Origin: Cohnella terricola
GTDB lineage: Bacteria; Bacillota; Bacilli; Paenibacillales; Paenibacillaceae
DNA length: 64,000 nucleotides
Direction: 5' to 3'
Assembly: GCF_007786475.1 (NCBI RefSeq)
Contig: NZ_VNJJ01000012.1
Coordinates: forward strand, 62,001 to 126,000
Shown: positions 46,699-55,458 of the stretch, one piece after another
Position numbering within the stretch: position 1 is the first letter of the stretch
Layout of the letters: each line of letters opens with the position of its first letter
Program-made: the position numbers and the translations under genes
Notes under the pieces: generated by a model
What the model was told of the DNA's origin: nothing
Databases searched by the model: none
The model's input: only the letters and a program-made list of their open reading frames with translations

Positions 46699-48009
46699 TT
46701 ACTTCGCCTTCATGATGGCGTTAACCTCATCGGCGATTTTCTTCACATTTTCCTCCGCCGGCGACACCTTGCCGAACAGGCGGTCGAAGCCTTGCAGAAT
46801 CGCGTTGTCGATATTTTGCCAGCGCACGTGGCCCGGAAGAATGCGCGCCTTCGGCATTTCGTCGATGACGGCCTGAAGGATGTGCTCCTTGCTCGGATTG
46901 TTAGGCTGGTTGATGAACTCGTCGGAATTCAATACCGTCGTACGCGGAGGCACGAAATAAGTCGAAGTGGCCTGAATGCCTTCCTGGCTGGCGAAGTACT
47001 TCAGCAGCTTCTTCGCCTCCTCCGGATGCTTGCTGTCCGAGAACAGCGCGTAACCGGCTTGGCCCAGCATCGGCGCGCTGCCTTGGGAACCGGATGGCGT
47101 CGGAGCGATGCTCCATTCGAAATCCTTGATATCCCTGGCTTTGGACACGTAGCTGTACACGTCGAAGAACATACCCACGTTGCCGGCATCGAAGCTGACC
47201 TGCTCGCCCGCTTTCGGATGCGATCCGTCCGTAAACATCATCCGTTCGAGCATTTGGAACGTTTCCACCCCGTATTGATCGTCCCACGTAAATTCCGTAA
47301 TGTCTTTGTTGAACGGACCGCTGCCGTTCGACCAGGAGTAGGAGGACAGGGTCACCCACGTTTTCCAATCGCGGAAGAAGTTCGCCCCATAGACGCGGTT
47401 CTGCACGTCTTTATTCGTCAAAGCTTGCGCGGACTTCTCGAATTCCGCCCAAGTCCATTTTCCTTCTTTGGCCAGCGTATTCGGATCGGTCAGCCCGGCC
47501 TTATCGAATAGCGTTTTGTTATAGAACATAACGACCGGCGGCGTGGAGAACGGCAGGCCGAGCAGCTTGTCGCCGTCGCGGAACAGGTCGAGCGTGCTCG
47601 GAATGTAGTCGTCCAGCTTAAACTCCGCATCGTCCTTAAACTCCGATACGTCGCCAAGAATTCCGTTTTCCTTGAATTGCGGAACCATTCGCTCCGATAC
47701 CCAAGCGACGTCGGGAAGCGATTTCCCTGCGGCCAGAACGGAAATTTTCTGCTGATAATCGGCGAATGGAACGGATTCCATCGTGACGCGAATGCCCGGG
47801 TTCGCTTTCTGGAAGCCATCGATCAATCCGTTGTACACATCCATATGGGCTTGGTTGCCCCACATCATGAACTTCAGTTCGACGTCTCCCTTTTGCCCCG
47901 GACTGCCGCTTGCGCTTGAGCCGGTGCCGGCAGTGGAGCCGGAATCGCCGCAACCGACTGTAAGCGCAACCATCGCTGCCAATGGAATCGCCAGCTTCGT
48001 TCTTTTCAT
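46699..48009 (-). CDS. Extracellular carbohydrate-binding lipoprotein (locus 2)
   Basis: The 436-residue MalE-type solute-binding protein has a signal peptide ending in lipobox TVGC (Cys20), a Gly/Ser linker, and binding-domain blocks LPDVAWVSERMVPQF and GLPFSTPPVVMFYNKTLF. ATG 48009 has GGGGG 6 nt upstream, and the longer frame to 48288 has no valid start. It follows the regulator gene by 104 bp, where a possible promoter (-10 TATACT at 48058-48053) suggests separate, regulated expression. Confidence 0.93.
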   Translation of the reverse strand: MKRTKLAIPLAAMVALTVGCGDSGSTAGTGSSASGSPGQKGDVELKFMMWGNQAHMDVYNGLIDGFQKANPGIRVTMESVPFADYQQKISVLAAGKSLPDVAWVSERMVPQFKENGILGDVSEFKDDAEFKLDDYIPSTLDLFRDGDKLLGLPFSTPPVVMFYNKTLFDKAGLTDPNTLAKEGKWTWAEFEKSAQALTNKDVQNRVYGANFFRDWKTWVTLSSYSWSNGSGPFNKDITEFTWDDQYGVETFQMLERMMFTDGSHPKAGEQVSFDAGNVGMFFDVYSYVSKARDIKDFEWSIAPTPSGSQGSAPMLGQAGYALFSDSKHPEEAKKLLKYFASQEGIQATSTYFVPPRTTVLNSDEFINQPNNPSKEHILQAVIDEMPKARILPGHVRWQNIDNAILQGFDRLFGKVSPAEENVKKIADEVNAIMKAK

Positions 48010-48113
48010 GTCAATCCCCCTAATTCGTTTATGAATTCTGCCTTTCACCATGAGTATAACGGGGGAACGGCACCGGTCTAAATCACGCCGCTTTAAGAAA
48101 TAGTACGTTTTTT

Positions 48114-48911
48114 TTATACCTTGTCGCCAGTCGTGTCCTCCGTGCCCGGCTGTCCGTATCGATCCCGGTAATCCCCCGCCGTCATTCCGACTTGTTGCTT
48201 GAACACGAGCATAAAATGCTTCGGGCTCTGATGTCCCGACAGACGCGCTACGTCGTAAATTTTCAACCGCGTATGTGCTAGCAGCCATTTGGCACGCTCC
48301 ATACGGGCCTCCGACACGTAGTCTGAATAATTCGTTCCCGTCTCCGCTTTGAACAATTGGCTGAGATAGGTCGCATTCAGATGAACTTGGCCCGATACGG
48401 TCTGCAGCCGCAAGTCTCCGTCAATATGCAGCTTGACGAATTGTTTGACGTCGCGGATGATTTTCCTCGCATCTCCGCCCGCCGGCTCGTCGCTAGTCGG
48501 TTGCCCAGACGGCGCGGACGCGGAGATGCCGCGCTCCCGATCGAGCGACAGCTTGATTTTGTCCAGCGTCGCGACCAATTCCACCCGTTCGATCGGCTTC
48601 AACAAATAATTGCTCACGCCGTAAGAAATCGCCTTTTTCGCATACTCGAATTCGCCGTATCCGCTAATGATGACGACGGGCAGGCTCGGATACATCTCTC
48701 TGACCTGAGCCACCATCGTCAGCCCATCCATCTCCCGCATGCGGATGTCCGTGATGAGCAGGTCCGGCAGTTCGCATTTGAGATACTCCAACGCTTCCAG
48801 TCCGTTAGCCGCTTCACCTGTTACTTCGAATTGGCCGGTCGATCGGCCGATCAGTTCTCTAAGCCCTTGGCGAATAACGGTTTCGTCCTCCACAAGCAAT
48901 ACTTTATACAT
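48114..48911 (-). CDS. YesN-type AraC response regulator (locus 2)
   Basis: The 265-residue protein has a receiver domain with Asp55 (LLITDIRM) and acidic residues Glu8-Asp9, directly followed by an AraC helix-turn-helix domain (about 155-255; HLNATYLSQLFKAETG and VARLSGHQSPKHFM). Unlike the locus 1 regulator it lacks the long middle region, the compact plan of many YesN proteins. ATG 48911 overlaps the kinase stop by 8 nt. It probably activates the binding-protein operon immediately downstream. Confidence 0.93.
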   Translation of the reverse strand: MYKVLLVEDETVIRQGLRELIGRSTGQFEVTGEAANGLEALEYLKCELPDLLITDIRMREMDGLTMVAQVREMYPSLPVVIISGYGEFEYAKKAISYGVSNYLLKPIERVELVATLDKIKLSLDRERGISASAPSGQPTSDEPAGGDARKIIRDVKQFVKLHIDGDLRLQTVSGQVHLNATYLSQLFKAETGTNYSDYVSEARMERAKWLLAHTRLKIYDVARLSGHQSPKHFMLVFKQQVGMTAGDYRDRYGQPGTEDTTGDKV

Positions 48912-50736
48912 GGGTTTCTCCTCCCGTCTCTACGAGCCGTATCGAGATCGTGACGGCCAACCCTTGCCCTAAGCTGCCGTCAACTGTCAGTTCGCCTTTG
49001 TCCCCGTAAATCAGCATAATGCGTTGGGCGATGTTGGACAGACCAAGTCCGCTGCGATCATCCCGCTGGTACCCTTGATAGGAGGGCAGCGTCCGGAGTT
49101 GCTCGTTCAGCGCCTCGATCTCCCGTTCCGGCAACCCTTTGCCGTCGTCTCTTACCGTGATCAGCAAAACATCCTCGATCCGCAGAGCGGATATCCAGAT
49201 CGTGCCTCCTTGCTCGGCCTCGTCGATCCCGTGGTAAACCGCGTTCTCCACGAGCGGCTGCAGAATCAGCTTCGGAACGACGATTTCCTTCACTTCTTCG
49301 TCGATATCGTACTCCACTCTCAGTCTTCCCCCGTACCGGAGCTGCTGGATTCGGACGTAGGATTGCACGAAGCGAATCTCCTCCTTCAGCGGAACGAGCC
49401 GGTCCACCTTGTCGATCGTATATCTTAACAATTTGCCCAGCGCGGAAACCATGTCGGACACTTCCGAGTTGTGGCCGCGAATCGCCATCATGCTGATCGA
49501 TTCCAGCGTGTTGTAGATGAAGTGTGGATTAATCTGGCTTTGCAAGGCGGACAGCTCCGCCTCCTTCTCTCGGATGCCGAGGATAAACACCTCGTTAAAA
49601 AGCCGGTTGATTTCTTCCGTCATTTTGTTGAAACCGCGCCCCAATTGGCCGAACTCGTCTTTGCCGTACACTTCGATTCTGCGATCGAAATTCCCTTGCT
49701 CGACCCGGATCATGTTCTTCTTCAGCTCGATCAGAGGCCGGGTGATCCGGTAGGAAACGATAACCGCAAGCAACGTAACGACGGCGACGCAAAGCGCGGC
49801 GAACCACAACGTAAACGTTCCCAGCTCGCGCGATTCCTTCCGAATGACGTTAGTCGGCGTCAGACTAATGACGGATAGGCCGGAATAGTTGGAATAATGC
49901 TGCACGTATAAATGGGGCTGGCCATTCAGAAGGATTCTTTGATTGGTTCCGTACGGCTGCAATTGGTTATGCTTCAGCAAATCGTCATAGGTGGACGGAT
50001 CGCCTTCGGATTTGCGCTCGAAGAGCAATCTCCGCTGACCGTCCATGACGATCACATTCGAGTCTTGCTCGTAATTGAGATTGGAGAGAATGTTACGGAA
50101 GGCGTCCAGCTTGATATCGATGAGGATATAGCCGAGCGGGCGCAACGTATCCGGGTCGCGGATCTTTCTCCCTACGGAAATATAGGGATCGCTAGGCGCG
50201 ACGCTATAATAGGAAGGATGATGAGGCGGGATCAGCACCCAAGCGCCGTCGGAACGGTCGACTTCCTCGAACCATTCGTCCCGTCGGCTGTCCCAGACCA
50301 AGTCGACCGCCATGGAATCGATGTTGGAGAAGAAAATACCGCTGTTGCTGACCAGGTGAATGCCGCGTATTTCCGCTCTGTCGTAGGCATTGGCGGACGT
50401 GTAAAGCTTCATTTTCATATAATCGTCCGATGAAGCCCAGGTGGCCGAACCCATTTCTCCGTCGTACTTGCTTAATATCGTCAGCACCATCTGATCGTAC
50501 AGCGGGATGATCGACAGTCTTTCGAAGTCTTTAAGCAGCCGGTCAAGATTGGCGTTGATCTGCCGCACGATGTCGACGGTGAATTGCTCCGTCTTCTGAT
50601 CGACGGTAGCGGAGAAGTTCCGATAGGTGATAACCCCTTGCAAACTTAATGGAAACAAAATGAGCAGCGTGAACAGAAGCAGCAATTTCGTGCGTAAATT
50701 CATTTCCCTCGTAAACCGCATAGTTCGCAGTAGCAT
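48904..50736 (-). CDS. YesM-type sensor histidine kinase (locus 2)
   Basis: The 610-residue protein has a first membrane span (about 15-35), an extracellular Cache-like sensor (about 40-280), a second span, HAMP linker and kinase module. The phospho-accepting His is in QINPHFIYNTLES near 400, and N/G boxes are visible (LVENAVYHGI; VRDDGKGL; GLGLSNIAQRI). ATG 50736 (MLLRTMRF) has GGGG 6 nt upstream. No XylFII-like partner accompanies this kinase, so the Cache-like domain may bind ligand directly. Confidence 0.93.
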   Translation of the reverse strand: MLLRTMRFTREMNLRTKLLLLFTLLILFPLSLQGVITYRNFSATVDQKTEQFTVDIVRQINANLDRLLKDFERLSIIPLYDQMVLTILSKYDGEMGSATWASSDDYMKMKLYTSANAYDRAEIRGIHLVSNSGIFFSNIDSMAVDLVWDSRRDEWFEEVDRSDGAWVLIPPHHPSYYSVAPSDPYISVGRKIRDPDTLRPLGYILIDIKLDAFRNILSNLNYEQDSNVIVMDGQRRLLFERKSEGDPSTYDDLLKHNQLQPYGTNQRILLNGQPHLYVQHYSNYSGLSVISLTPTNVIRKESRELGTFTLWFAALCVAVVTLLAVIVSYRITRPLIELKKNMIRVEQGNFDRRIEVYGKDEFGQLGRGFNKMTEEINRLFNEVFILGIREKEAELSALQSQINPHFIYNTLESISMMAIRGHNSEVSDMVSALGKLLRYTIDKVDRLVPLKEEIRFVQSYVRIQQLRYGGRLRVEYDIDEEVKEIVVPKLILQPLVENAVYHGIDEAEQGGTIWISALRIEDVLLITVRDDGKGLPEREIEALNEQLRTLPSYQGYQRDDRSGLGLSNIAQRIMLIYGDKGELTVDGSLGQGLAVTISIRLVETGGETHV

Positions 50737-50827
50737 ATCGTCGACCCCTTTAGCCGGAAACTTCATGTACGCGCTTTCACAAGGAATGTTGTCCGGAGTC
50801 TTTATTATAACGACGTACCTATGAAAA

Positions 50828-50871
50828 GCTATCCCTTAAACGCTAGAAAAGGTATGTTATTTTGGGATAGC
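50828..50871. promoter_or_regulatory. Inverted repeat upstream of the locus 2 kinase
   Basis: GCTATCCC (50828-50835) and GGGATAGC (50864-50871) are perfect 8-bp arms 28 bp apart, about 90 bp upstream of the kinase start. This could be an operator or a weak hairpin. The regulator is unknown. Confidence 0.35.
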
Positions 50872-50981
50872 GAGACGGGTTAGATCCGGAGCTGCACAAA
50901 TAGAAAAACAGGGCCCCCTTCGCTCAGGAGAGCCCCTATCTTCTCGTGCCTTGTCCGCCATGCGGGAGGCCTTTTGTTGCA

Positions 50982-51686
50982 TCACCCGTCGATTGATTTA
51001 TACCGTCCGACGATATCCACCGCCGCTCGCAATTTGATCGGGTCGATCGGTTCGAGCGCCTTTTCGTTGATCCTGACGCCCGTGCCCATATGAACTTCCT
51101 TGACTTTCGTACGTTGGATAAATAGGTCCAGCGTCTCCGGTTGAAGACCACTGCCGGCGAGAATGTCAACGGTCTTGCCGGCGCTCAGTGTGACAAGCTC
51201 CGCGATCTCCTCCTCGGCGTCCAGCACGCTGGGTTTCCCGCCAGAAGTCAATATTTTGCGAATAGCGGGATAGCTGCTTAGGAGTTGCAGGGCCGAGCGT
51301 CGATCCGCCAGCTCGTCGAACGCGCGGTGGAAGGTGACGGCCAGCTTCCCCGTCTCGCCAAGCAGCAGTTCCAGGGCAGCCGTATCGATCTCGTTACGCC
51401 GATTCAGCATTCCCATGACGATGCCCGCCGCCCCGCAGTCACGAATAGCCCGGGCGTCGCGCAGCATCACCTGCAAGTCGTCCTCGTCGTAACGGAAGCT
51501 GTTCGCGTGAGGACGCAGCATGACGTTTACCGGAATGTCTACCGTCTTCAATACCTGCTCGATCAATCCGATGCTTGGCGTCACGCCGCCTTCGGCAATG
51601 CCAGAGATGAGCTCGATTCGGTCCGCCCCGTGCTCCTCAGCAAGCTTGGCGTCCAGTACGCTTGTTGCAATGACTTCAAGAATCAT
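50982..51686 (-). CDS. cutC: CutC family protein
   Basis: The 234-residue protein is a complete CutC TIM barrel: LEVIATSVLDAKLAEEHGADRIEL at the start (two pieces), GGVTPSIGLIEQV, VNVMLRPHANSFRYDEDD, FHRAFDEL, ILTSGGK and a C-terminal HMGTGVRI. CutC was first linked to copper handling, but its biochemical role is unsettled. ATG 51686 has GGGGGG 8 nt upstream. A weak hairpin with TGTTTTTC follows on the minus strand around 50908-50940. It is unrelated in function to the flanking loci. Confidence 0.93.
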   Translation of the reverse strand: MILEVIATSVLDAKLAEEHGADRIELISGIAEGGVTPSIGLIEQVLKTVDIPVNVMLRPHANSFRYDEDDLQVMLRDARAIRDCGAAGIVMGMLNRRNEIDTAALELLLGETGKLAVTFHRAFDELADRRSALQLLSSYPAIRKILTSGGKPSVLDAEEEIAELVTLSAGKTVDILAGSGLQPETLDLFIQRTKVKEVHMGTGVRINEKALEPIDPIKLRAAVDIVGRYKSIDG

Positions 51687-51777
51687 CGTGAAAGCCCCCC
51701 GTTACTTCTTCAAACATGGAGCCTACGATAACAGAAATGTTCAGCCTCGTCCATATGAAAAGCGCTCTAGCGCGGCA

Positions 51778-53163
51778 TTAACGTTCGTCTCTCCCGCCCA
51801 TACGTTCATACAAATAATCGACGATATGCATCGCTTCCATCTTGTCACTCGCACCATGCTTCTCGATACCGTGCTTCATCTGTAGCAGGCAACCCGGATT
51901 GCTCGTGAGCAAGTATCGGGCGTTCGTCGCATTGGCGTGCTCCATCTTATGCTCGATAAGCTGCCCCGCCATTTCCGGCTGTGTCACGTTATAGATGCCT
52001 GCAGAGCCGCAGCAGCGATCCGAGTCCTTCATCTCGCAGTAATGGGCCCCTGACACCTGGTTCATCAGCTCCCTAGGAGCGGTTGAGCTTTTCATGACAT
52101 TGCGAAGGTGACATGAATCCTGATAGGTGATCGTAACGGGTTCAGCCGTTGCGACGGAAGCCGACTCCGCAAACGAAGGGATGCGCCCCTTCTCCACGAG
52201 AAGTTTGCTCACGTCCACGACACGAGGGGCAAACCATTCGCCGAGTTCGCGGTATTCATCGTCCCCCTGAAGTAGATGATCGTACTCTACGAGCAGCGCG
52301 CCGCAGCCGCCCGCATTGGAGACGATATACTCAACGCCAGCCTCGCGGAACGTCTTGACGTTGATCTTAGCCAGATCACGGGCTTGATCCATCTCCCCGC
52401 TGTGGGCGTGGAGCGCCCCGCAGCACACCTGCGATTCGGGAATGACGACTTCGAAACCGGCCTCGGACAGCAGCTTGACTGTATTAACGTTCGTATCAGC
52501 AAACATGACATCCATGATGCAGCCGCGGAACAACGCCACGCGGGCGATCTTCTCTCCCTTAGCCGGATAGACCGTTCCCAGCCGCTCAATGACACCTTTG
52601 CCTGACGCTTCCGGCAGGATCTGCTCCATCTCTTGCAGATGTTTCGGAAACAGCTTCATGATGCCGGTTCCCCTTGCAATCGATCGAAGCCCCGACTTCT
52701 GATAGAAGGCCAACGAACGGCCGAGCCACTTGAGACGGCTCCGGTTCGGGAATACGCCCTTGAACATCAGCTTGCGTACGCCCTTAATCGGAGCGCTGTG
52801 TACGGCGTGATCCTCGATCGCATCGCGAGCCTGCTCGATGAGCTGGCCGTACTTCACATCGGCCGGACAAGCCGGCTCGCATGCCCGGCAGCCCAGGCAA
52901 TGGTTCATTTGATCCTGAAATGCCTGATCGGGGTCCATCAAGCCGTCGGCCACCGCTTTCATGAGCGCGATGCGGCCGCGCGGAGATTCCGGCTCCAGCC
53001 CGGTTTCCCGGAACGTCGGACAGGCCGGAAGACAGAAGCCGCATCGCATGCAATTCGTCAGCTGATCGTAATCCAGCTTGGCGAGCAGCGTTCGGGCCAT
53101 CGGATTCGTATGCTGAATATCCGGCTTTTTCTGTATCGTTGTAGAGGCATTCGCGTTACTCAC
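51778..53163 (-). CDS. glcF: GlcF-type iron-sulfur subunit of glycolate/lactate oxidase
   Basis: The 461-residue protein has two 4Fe-4S ferredoxin motifs (CMRCGFCLPACP and CLGCRACEPACP) and two CCG domains (SQVCCGALHAHSG and SDRCCGSAGIYN), the standard GlcF/LutA layout. It passes electrons from the flavin subunit to the respiratory chain. The start is GTG at 53163, with GGTGG 9 nt upstream and 8 nt overlap with glcD. The longer frame to 53199 lies within glcD. The GlcE subunit of E. coli is absent, as in many Firmicutes. Confidence 0.92.
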   Translation of the reverse strand: MSNANASTTIQKKPDIQHTNPMARTLLAKLDYDQLTNCMRCGFCLPACPTFRETGLEPESPRGRIALMKAVADGLMDPDQAFQDQMNHCLGCRACEPACPADVKYGQLIEQARDAIEDHAVHSAPIKGVRKLMFKGVFPNRSRLKWLGRSLAFYQKSGLRSIARGTGIMKLFPKHLQEMEQILPEASGKGVIERLGTVYPAKGEKIARVALFRGCIMDVMFADTNVNTVKLLSEAGFEVVIPESQVCCGALHAHSGEMDQARDLAKINVKTFREAGVEYIVSNAGGCGALLVEYDHLLQGDDEYRELGEWFAPRVVDVSKLLVEKGRIPSFAESASVATAEPVTITYQDSCHLRNVMKSSTAPRELMNQVSGAHYCEMKDSDRCCGSAGIYNVTQPEMAGQLIEHKMEHANATNARYLLTSNPGCLLQMKHGIEKHGASDKMEAMHIVDYLYERMGGRDER

Positions 53164-54571
53164 GGCTGATGACCACCCTTTTTCTCGATTCCTTGGCAAA
53201 AACTTTGCCGGGATTCAGCAGATGGTGCGGATCGAACGCGTTCTTGATGCCTTTCATCACTTCAATCCCCGCGCTGCCGACCTTCCATTCGAGGAAGGGC
53301 GCCTTCACCAGTCCGACGCCATGCTCTCCGGTAATCGTCCCACCCAGCTCGATCGCCGCTTCGAATACTTCCTCGAATGCCTGTTCAACGCGATGAACCT
53401 CCTCCTTATCACGCGCATCTGTCGTCGCGGTGGGATGAAGGTTGCCGTCTCCGGCATGACCGAACGTCGCGATGGAGACGTCGTATTTACGCGCGATCTC
53501 GTTGATGCGCAGCACCATGTCGGCGATTCGCGAGCGAGGTACTGTCGCGTCCTCGAGGATCGTCGTTGGACGAAGCCGCGCCAGTGCCGTGAAAGCGCTG
53601 CGTCGCGCCGTCAGCAGCTTCTCCGCCTGCTCGCGGGTTTCCGCCACGTCCAGCCGATCGGCACGCTCCGATTCGCAGATTTCCTTGATCCGCTGAATGT
53701 CGCGCTCAACCGCCTCCGGATCTCCGTCTTGCTCGATCAACAGGATCGCTTCCATGTCTCTTGGCAAGCCCAGCTTCGCAAAGTCGTCAACGACCCGGAT
53801 GGTCGGATTGTCCATGAACTCCAGCGTCGCGGGGATGATCTTCGCTTCGATGATCCGGGATACCGTCCTTGCGGCCCCGTACAAATCCTTGTACATCGCC
53901 AGCATCGTCTTCTTGCTTTTCGGAGGCGGAACGAGCTTTAACGTCGCTTCCGTAATAATCGCCAGCGTGCCTTCCGAGCCTACAAGCAGCTTGGTCAGAT
54001 CGTAGCCGGCCACGTCCTTCATCAGCTTGCCTCCGGTGCGAATAATCTCGCCGCTAGCCAGCACCGCTTCCAGACCGATGACATAATCCTTCGTCGTCCC
54101 GTACTTCAGCCCGCGAAGTCCTCCCGAGCATTCGGCGATGTTGCCGCCAATCGTAGAGATTTTCATGCTGCTCGGATCGGGCGGGTAGAAAAGGCCGAGA
54201 GATTCGATATGGGCGGTGAATTCCGCCGTGATCATGCCGGTCTGAACCGTAGCCGTTAAATTTTCCATATCGACTTCCACGATCCGGTTCATGCGGTGCA
54301 TCACCATCACGATCCCGCCCTGAACCGGTACGGTTCCCCCGCATAGATTGGAGCCCGAGCCTCTGGAAACGACGGGAATACGATGCTCGGCCAAAACCTT
54401 CATAATATCGGAAACCTGCTGCGTATTGTTCGGATAAATGACACCGTCCGGCAGACTCTGCAGCATCGGCGTTCCATCGTAGGAATGCGCCACGAGAGAC
54501 TGGCGGTCGTCCTTGAAATTGTTCTCCCCTACGATCTGCCGCAAGCGTTGCGCAATGGCAGCGTCCAACAT
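53156..54571 (-). CDS. glcD: GlcD-type FAD-linked 2-hydroxyacid dehydrogenase
   Basis: The 471-residue flavoprotein has a PCMH-type FAD domain (VVSRGSGSNLCGGTVPVQGG in pieces, near 70-90; MKISTIGGNIAECSGG) and a C-terminal FAD-linked oxidase domain with GHAGDGNLHPT and GEHGVGLVKAPFLEW. It oxidises glycolate or D-lactate, and the substrate cannot be decided by sequence reading. ATG 54571 has GGGGGAG 5 nt upstream. It is the first gene of glcDF, divergent from a FadR-type regulator with a palindromic site between. Confidence 0.93.
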   Translation of the reverse strand: MLDAAIAQRLRQIVGENNFKDDRQSLVAHSYDGTPMLQSLPDGVIYPNNTQQVSDIMKVLAEHRIPVVSRGSGSNLCGGTVPVQGGIVMVMHRMNRIVEVDMENLTATVQTGMITAEFTAHIESLGLFYPPDPSSMKISTIGGNIAECSGGLRGLKYGTTKDYVIGLEAVLASGEIIRTGGKLMKDVAGYDLTKLLVGSEGTLAIITEATLKLVPPPKSKKTMLAMYKDLYGAARTVSRIIEAKIIPATLEFMDNPTIRVVDDFAKLGLPRDMEAILLIEQDGDPEAVERDIQRIKEICESERADRLDVAETREQAEKLLTARRSAFTALARLRPTTILEDATVPRSRIADMVLRINEIARKYDVSIATFGHAGDGNLHPTATTDARDKEEVHRVEQAFEEVFEAAIELGGTITGEHGVGLVKAPFLEWKVGSAGIEVMKGIKNAFDPHHLLNPGKVFAKESRKRVVISRE

Positions 54572-54606
54572 GAGGGCTCCCCCTTCAATTCGCGAAATTA
54601 GTCAGG

Positions 54607-54617
54607 TCATCTGATGA
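54607..54617. promoter_or_regulatory. LutR-like operator between glcD and its regulator
   Basis: TCATCTGATGA is an 11-bp palindrome matching the TCATC-N-GATGA motif reported for Bacillus LutR. It lies just downstream of the glcD -10 element and just upstream of the regulator's -35, so one bound repressor could affect both directions. Confidence 0.7.
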
Positions 54618-54619
54618 CT

Positions 54620-54648
54620 TTGTGTTCATTATATTTCAAATTTATAGT
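54620..54648 (+). promoter_or_regulatory. Promoter of the GntR-family regulator
   Basis: TTGTGT (54620-54625), a 17-bp spacer and TATAGT (54643-54648) lie 48 bp before the regulator start. Confidence 0.55.
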
Positions 54649-54656
54649 ATTGTATA
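54628..54656 (-). promoter_or_regulatory. Promoter of glcDF
   Basis: On the minus strand a perfect -10 TATAAT (54633-54628) is preceded at 17 bp by TATACA, a weak -35. It overlaps the divergent regulator promoter and is followed by the LutR-like operator. Confidence 0.5.
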
Positions 54657-54695
54657 GACAATAGGTTGTTAAAGCGGCGGTAAGGAGATTTGAAT

Positions 54696-55424
54696 ATGCG
54701 GCAATTTAAAATAGAAACGCCCAAGGGGCATGAATTGGTTGCGGACGATATTTTGCGACGGATTAAGGACAGCGAATGGCGGCCCGGGCAGCGTCTGCCC
54801 TCCGTCGTCGAGCTGGCGGAAGCCTACGGCGTGGGCCGATCTACGATCAGAGAAGCGGCCAGCGCGCTCAAGGCGATGGGCTGGCTGGACGTGCGGCACG
54901 GCGGCGGCACGTTCGTAAAGGAAGAGCTTCCTAGCGAAGCAAGGAGCGGGGCGGAGCAATTGTTCCGGGGAGCCGACTCGCTGATCGAGCTGCTGGAAGT
55001 TCGCCGAACGCTGGAGATCGGGGCGGCCGCTCTCGCTGCCGAGAGGCGGACGTCCGAAGACGTCGCCAAGCTGGGCAAGCTGATCGAAACGATGGAGAGC
55101 TGCCTAGAGCGTAACGATACGTCAGAAGGCGAACGTGCCGATGCGGAATTCCATATGGCGATCGCGGCCGCTTCCGGCAATTCGCTGTTCGTCCAGCTGA
55201 TGGAATCGCTGTCCGGCCGCTTCGCCGGATCGATCCGGCAGACGCGCGAGCTGTGGTTTTACCGCGAGCAGGCGACCGCAGCCAGACTGCTTGCCGAGCA
55301 TCGCCGCATTTACGATGCGATCGTGCAGCGCGACAAGCAGACGGCGACAGAGCTTATATCGGAGCATCTGAGCAAAGTCGAGCAAGTGCTTCGGGAGGCG
55401 CTCGCTCATTCGAGCGAACGTTAA
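54696..55424 (+). CDS. FadR-subfamily GntR regulator (LutR/LldR-like)
   Basis: The 242-residue protein has an N-terminal winged helix-turn-helix (about 10-75; LPSVVELAEAYGVGRSTIREA, split, and DVRHGGGTFV) and a C-terminal FCD all-helical ligand domain (about 95-225). FCD metal-binding residues are visible in DAEFHMAIAAASGN and EHRRIYDAI. It is divergent from glcDF and probably represses it until glycolate or lactate binds. ATG 54696 has AAGGAG 8 nt upstream, better than the in-frame TTG at 54690. Confidence 0.9.
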   Translation: MRQFKIETPKGHELVADDILRRIKDSEWRPGQRLPSVVELAEAYGVGRSTIREAASALKAMGWLDVRHGGGTFVKEELPSEARSGAEQLFRGADSLIELLEVRRTLEIGAAALAAERRTSEDVAKLGKLIETMESCLERNDTSEGERADAEFHMAIAAASGNSLFVQLMESLSGRFAGSIRQTRELWFYREQATAARLLAEHRRIYDAIVQRDKQTATELISEHLSKVEQVLREALAHSSER

Positions 55425-55458
55425 TTGGGGTTTGCCTCTCCGAGTCGCGAGGGAGCGG

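Noticed and set aside
50908..50945. Clear terminator of cutC
   Set aside because: The GGGGCTC/GGGCCC pairing is interrupted, so the hairpin is too weak to list as a firm site, although Ts follow.
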